Below are positions 23,697 through 24,427 of a stretch of 24,427 nt of DNA, piece by piece. The position numbers and the translations under genes are program-made. Every line of letters starts with the position of its first letter. Position 1 is the first letter of the stretch. The stretch is from contig CALGAR010000108.1 in assembly GCA_937959285.1 (NCBI GenBank), forward strand, positions 1 through 24,427, read 5' to 3'. Below the pieces are notes generated by a model. That model did not search any database and was not told the origin of the DNA. It worked only from the letters and a program-made list of their open reading frames with translations. The stretch is from an uncultured Bryobacterales bacterium. GTDB lineage: Bacteria; Acidobacteriota; Terriglobia; Bryobacterales; Bryobacteraceae.

Positions 23697-24427
23697 TACA
23701 AAAACAAAGGCCGAAGCTCAGCAGGAGACGCCTCCGAATTTCGAGCCAATCCGTCGGGATCTATCTCGACTCCGAGACCCGGCTTACTCGGAATTTCAAG
23801 CATCCCGTCCTCGTCCAGGCGCCAGCAGCCAGCGACGATTTCATCGATGAACGGGGAGCCGGTCAGATATTCCACAAGATCGGTGCCAGGTAGCGCCGAT
23901 GCGATCTGGAGGTCGGAGGCCAGGCCGACCGCCGTATTCCACCCATGAGGTATAAACCGGACGCCGTTGTCGGCAGCCATCCAGGCAATCCGCCGCTGCT
24001 CACTTAGTCCGCCGCACTTAGTCACATCCGGCTGCACGATATCAAATGCTCGCGATGCAAGCCACGGCTGGAAGGACTGGCGACGCGTCAGGACCTCTCC
24101 GCCGGCGATCGGAACCTTGGAAGCATTGCGAAGCGCCAGATAGTCATCCAGAGCGTCCGGCGGAAGCGGCTCTTCGAACCATGCGACATCGTAAGCCGCA
24201 AGCATCTCTGCCGTCCGCACGGCCCACTTATAGTTCTGCGGCCAGAAAGCGTCGCTCGCTCCGGCATCCACCATGAGGAGCGAATTCGGCCCTACGGCTT
24301 CCCGCGCCGCCCGTACGATCGCTTCGTCGACTGCATGGCCCCTCTTTCCAAACGGTCCCCATCCGATCTTAAAGGCGCGAAACCCGCGCTCCTTCACCGG
24401 CAGAAGTTCGTCAGCCATTCGTTCCGG
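23696..24427 (-). CDS. Enolase-superfamily protein (mandelate racemase/acid-sugar dehydratase group), 5' part outside window
   Basis: The visible 243 residues are the C-terminal TIM-barrel part of a mandelate racemase/muconate lactonising enzyme family member; the frame is open to the window edge, so the start lies outside. Metal ligands fit D54 (VDAG), E85 (WFEEP) and E111 (GGEVLTR), counted from the edge. The acid/base dyad fits D134 (QPDVTKCGG) and H161 (IPHGW), with spacing equal to D270/H297 of mandelate racemase. At the second beta-strand the usual KxK reads KIG (K20, G22), so one catalytic lysine is missing. This pattern fits a dehydratase using only the His-Asp dyad, but the substrate is unknown. 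Confidence 0.9.
   Translation of the reverse strand, partial: PERMADELLPVKERGFRAFKIGWGPFGKRGHAVDEAIVRAAREAVGPNSLLMVDAGASDAFWPQNYKWAVRTAEMLAAYDVAWFEEPLPPDALDDYLALRNASKVPIAGGEVLTRRQSFQPWLASRAFDIVQPDVTKCGGLSEQRRIAWMAADNGVRFIPHGWNTAVGLASDLQIASALPGTDLVEYLTGSPFIDEIVAGCWRLDEDGMLEIPSKPGLGVEIDPDGLARNSEASPAELRPLFL

Noticed and set aside
1..24427. CRISPR arrays, tRNA genes, insertion sequences or prophage
   Set aside because: No regularly spaced repeats, cloverleaf, transposase, integrase or phage gene was found on either strand.

Overview
The window looks like a chromosomal segment of a diderm bacterium. It is most likely an acidobacterium of the Solibacter/Bryobacterales type, although that placement is an inference. 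Three observations support it: a canonical division and cell wall (dcw) cluster whose MurE carries the meso-diaminopimelate signature; a complete inner-to-outer-membrane RND efflux system; and a PSCyt1/DUF1549/DUF1553 cytochrome-type protein paired with a DUF1501 protein. Such pairs are abundant in Planctomycetes, Verrucomicrobia and Solibacter-like Acidobacteria. No tRNA, rRNA, insertion sequence, prophage or CRISPR array was seen.

Region 1 (1-9282, minus strand) is the dcw cluster, transcribed right to left: mraZ, rsmH, ftsL, ftsI (PBP with one PASTA domain), murE, murF, mraY, murD (3' end cut by the window edge). Genes are tightly packed, with a TTGA overlap at murE/murF and gaps of 3-6 bases elsewhere. 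The two exceptions are the rsmH-ftsL gap, which holds a GC-rich hairpin, and the ftsL-ftsI gap, which holds a hairpin followed by a T-rich run that resembles an intrinsic terminator or attenuator. Upstream of mraZ there is a plausible sigma70 promoter and four GTGG direct repeats at 10-11 bp period, which look like a MraZ autorepression operator.

Region 2 (9509-18165) is a heavy-metal efflux locus with its own regulator. czcC, czcB and czcA run leftward; a sensor kinase and an NtrC-family response regulator run rightward from the same 254-base intergenic region. That region contains a sigma54 (-24/-12) promoter match facing czcC and, about 100-140 bases upstream of the predicted start, a cluster of TGTCCG/CGGACA inverted repeats that would suit an enhancer-binding protein. 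The architecture resembles the zinc-responsive ZraSR/zraP locus of enterobacteria, but drives an RND pump. The regulator's sigma54-contact loop reads GSFTSA rather than GAFTGA.

Region 3 (18170-24427, minus strand) reads, in transcription order, a truncated enolase-superfamily gene (probable acid-sugar dehydratase), a secreted PSCyt1/DUF1549/LamG-like/DUF1553 protein with two CxxCH motifs, a Tat-exported DUF1501 protein (ATGA overlap with the previous gene) and a short-chain dehydrogenase. I infer a module for uptake-side processing and oxidation of a sugar or sugar acid; the substrate is not visible from sequence.
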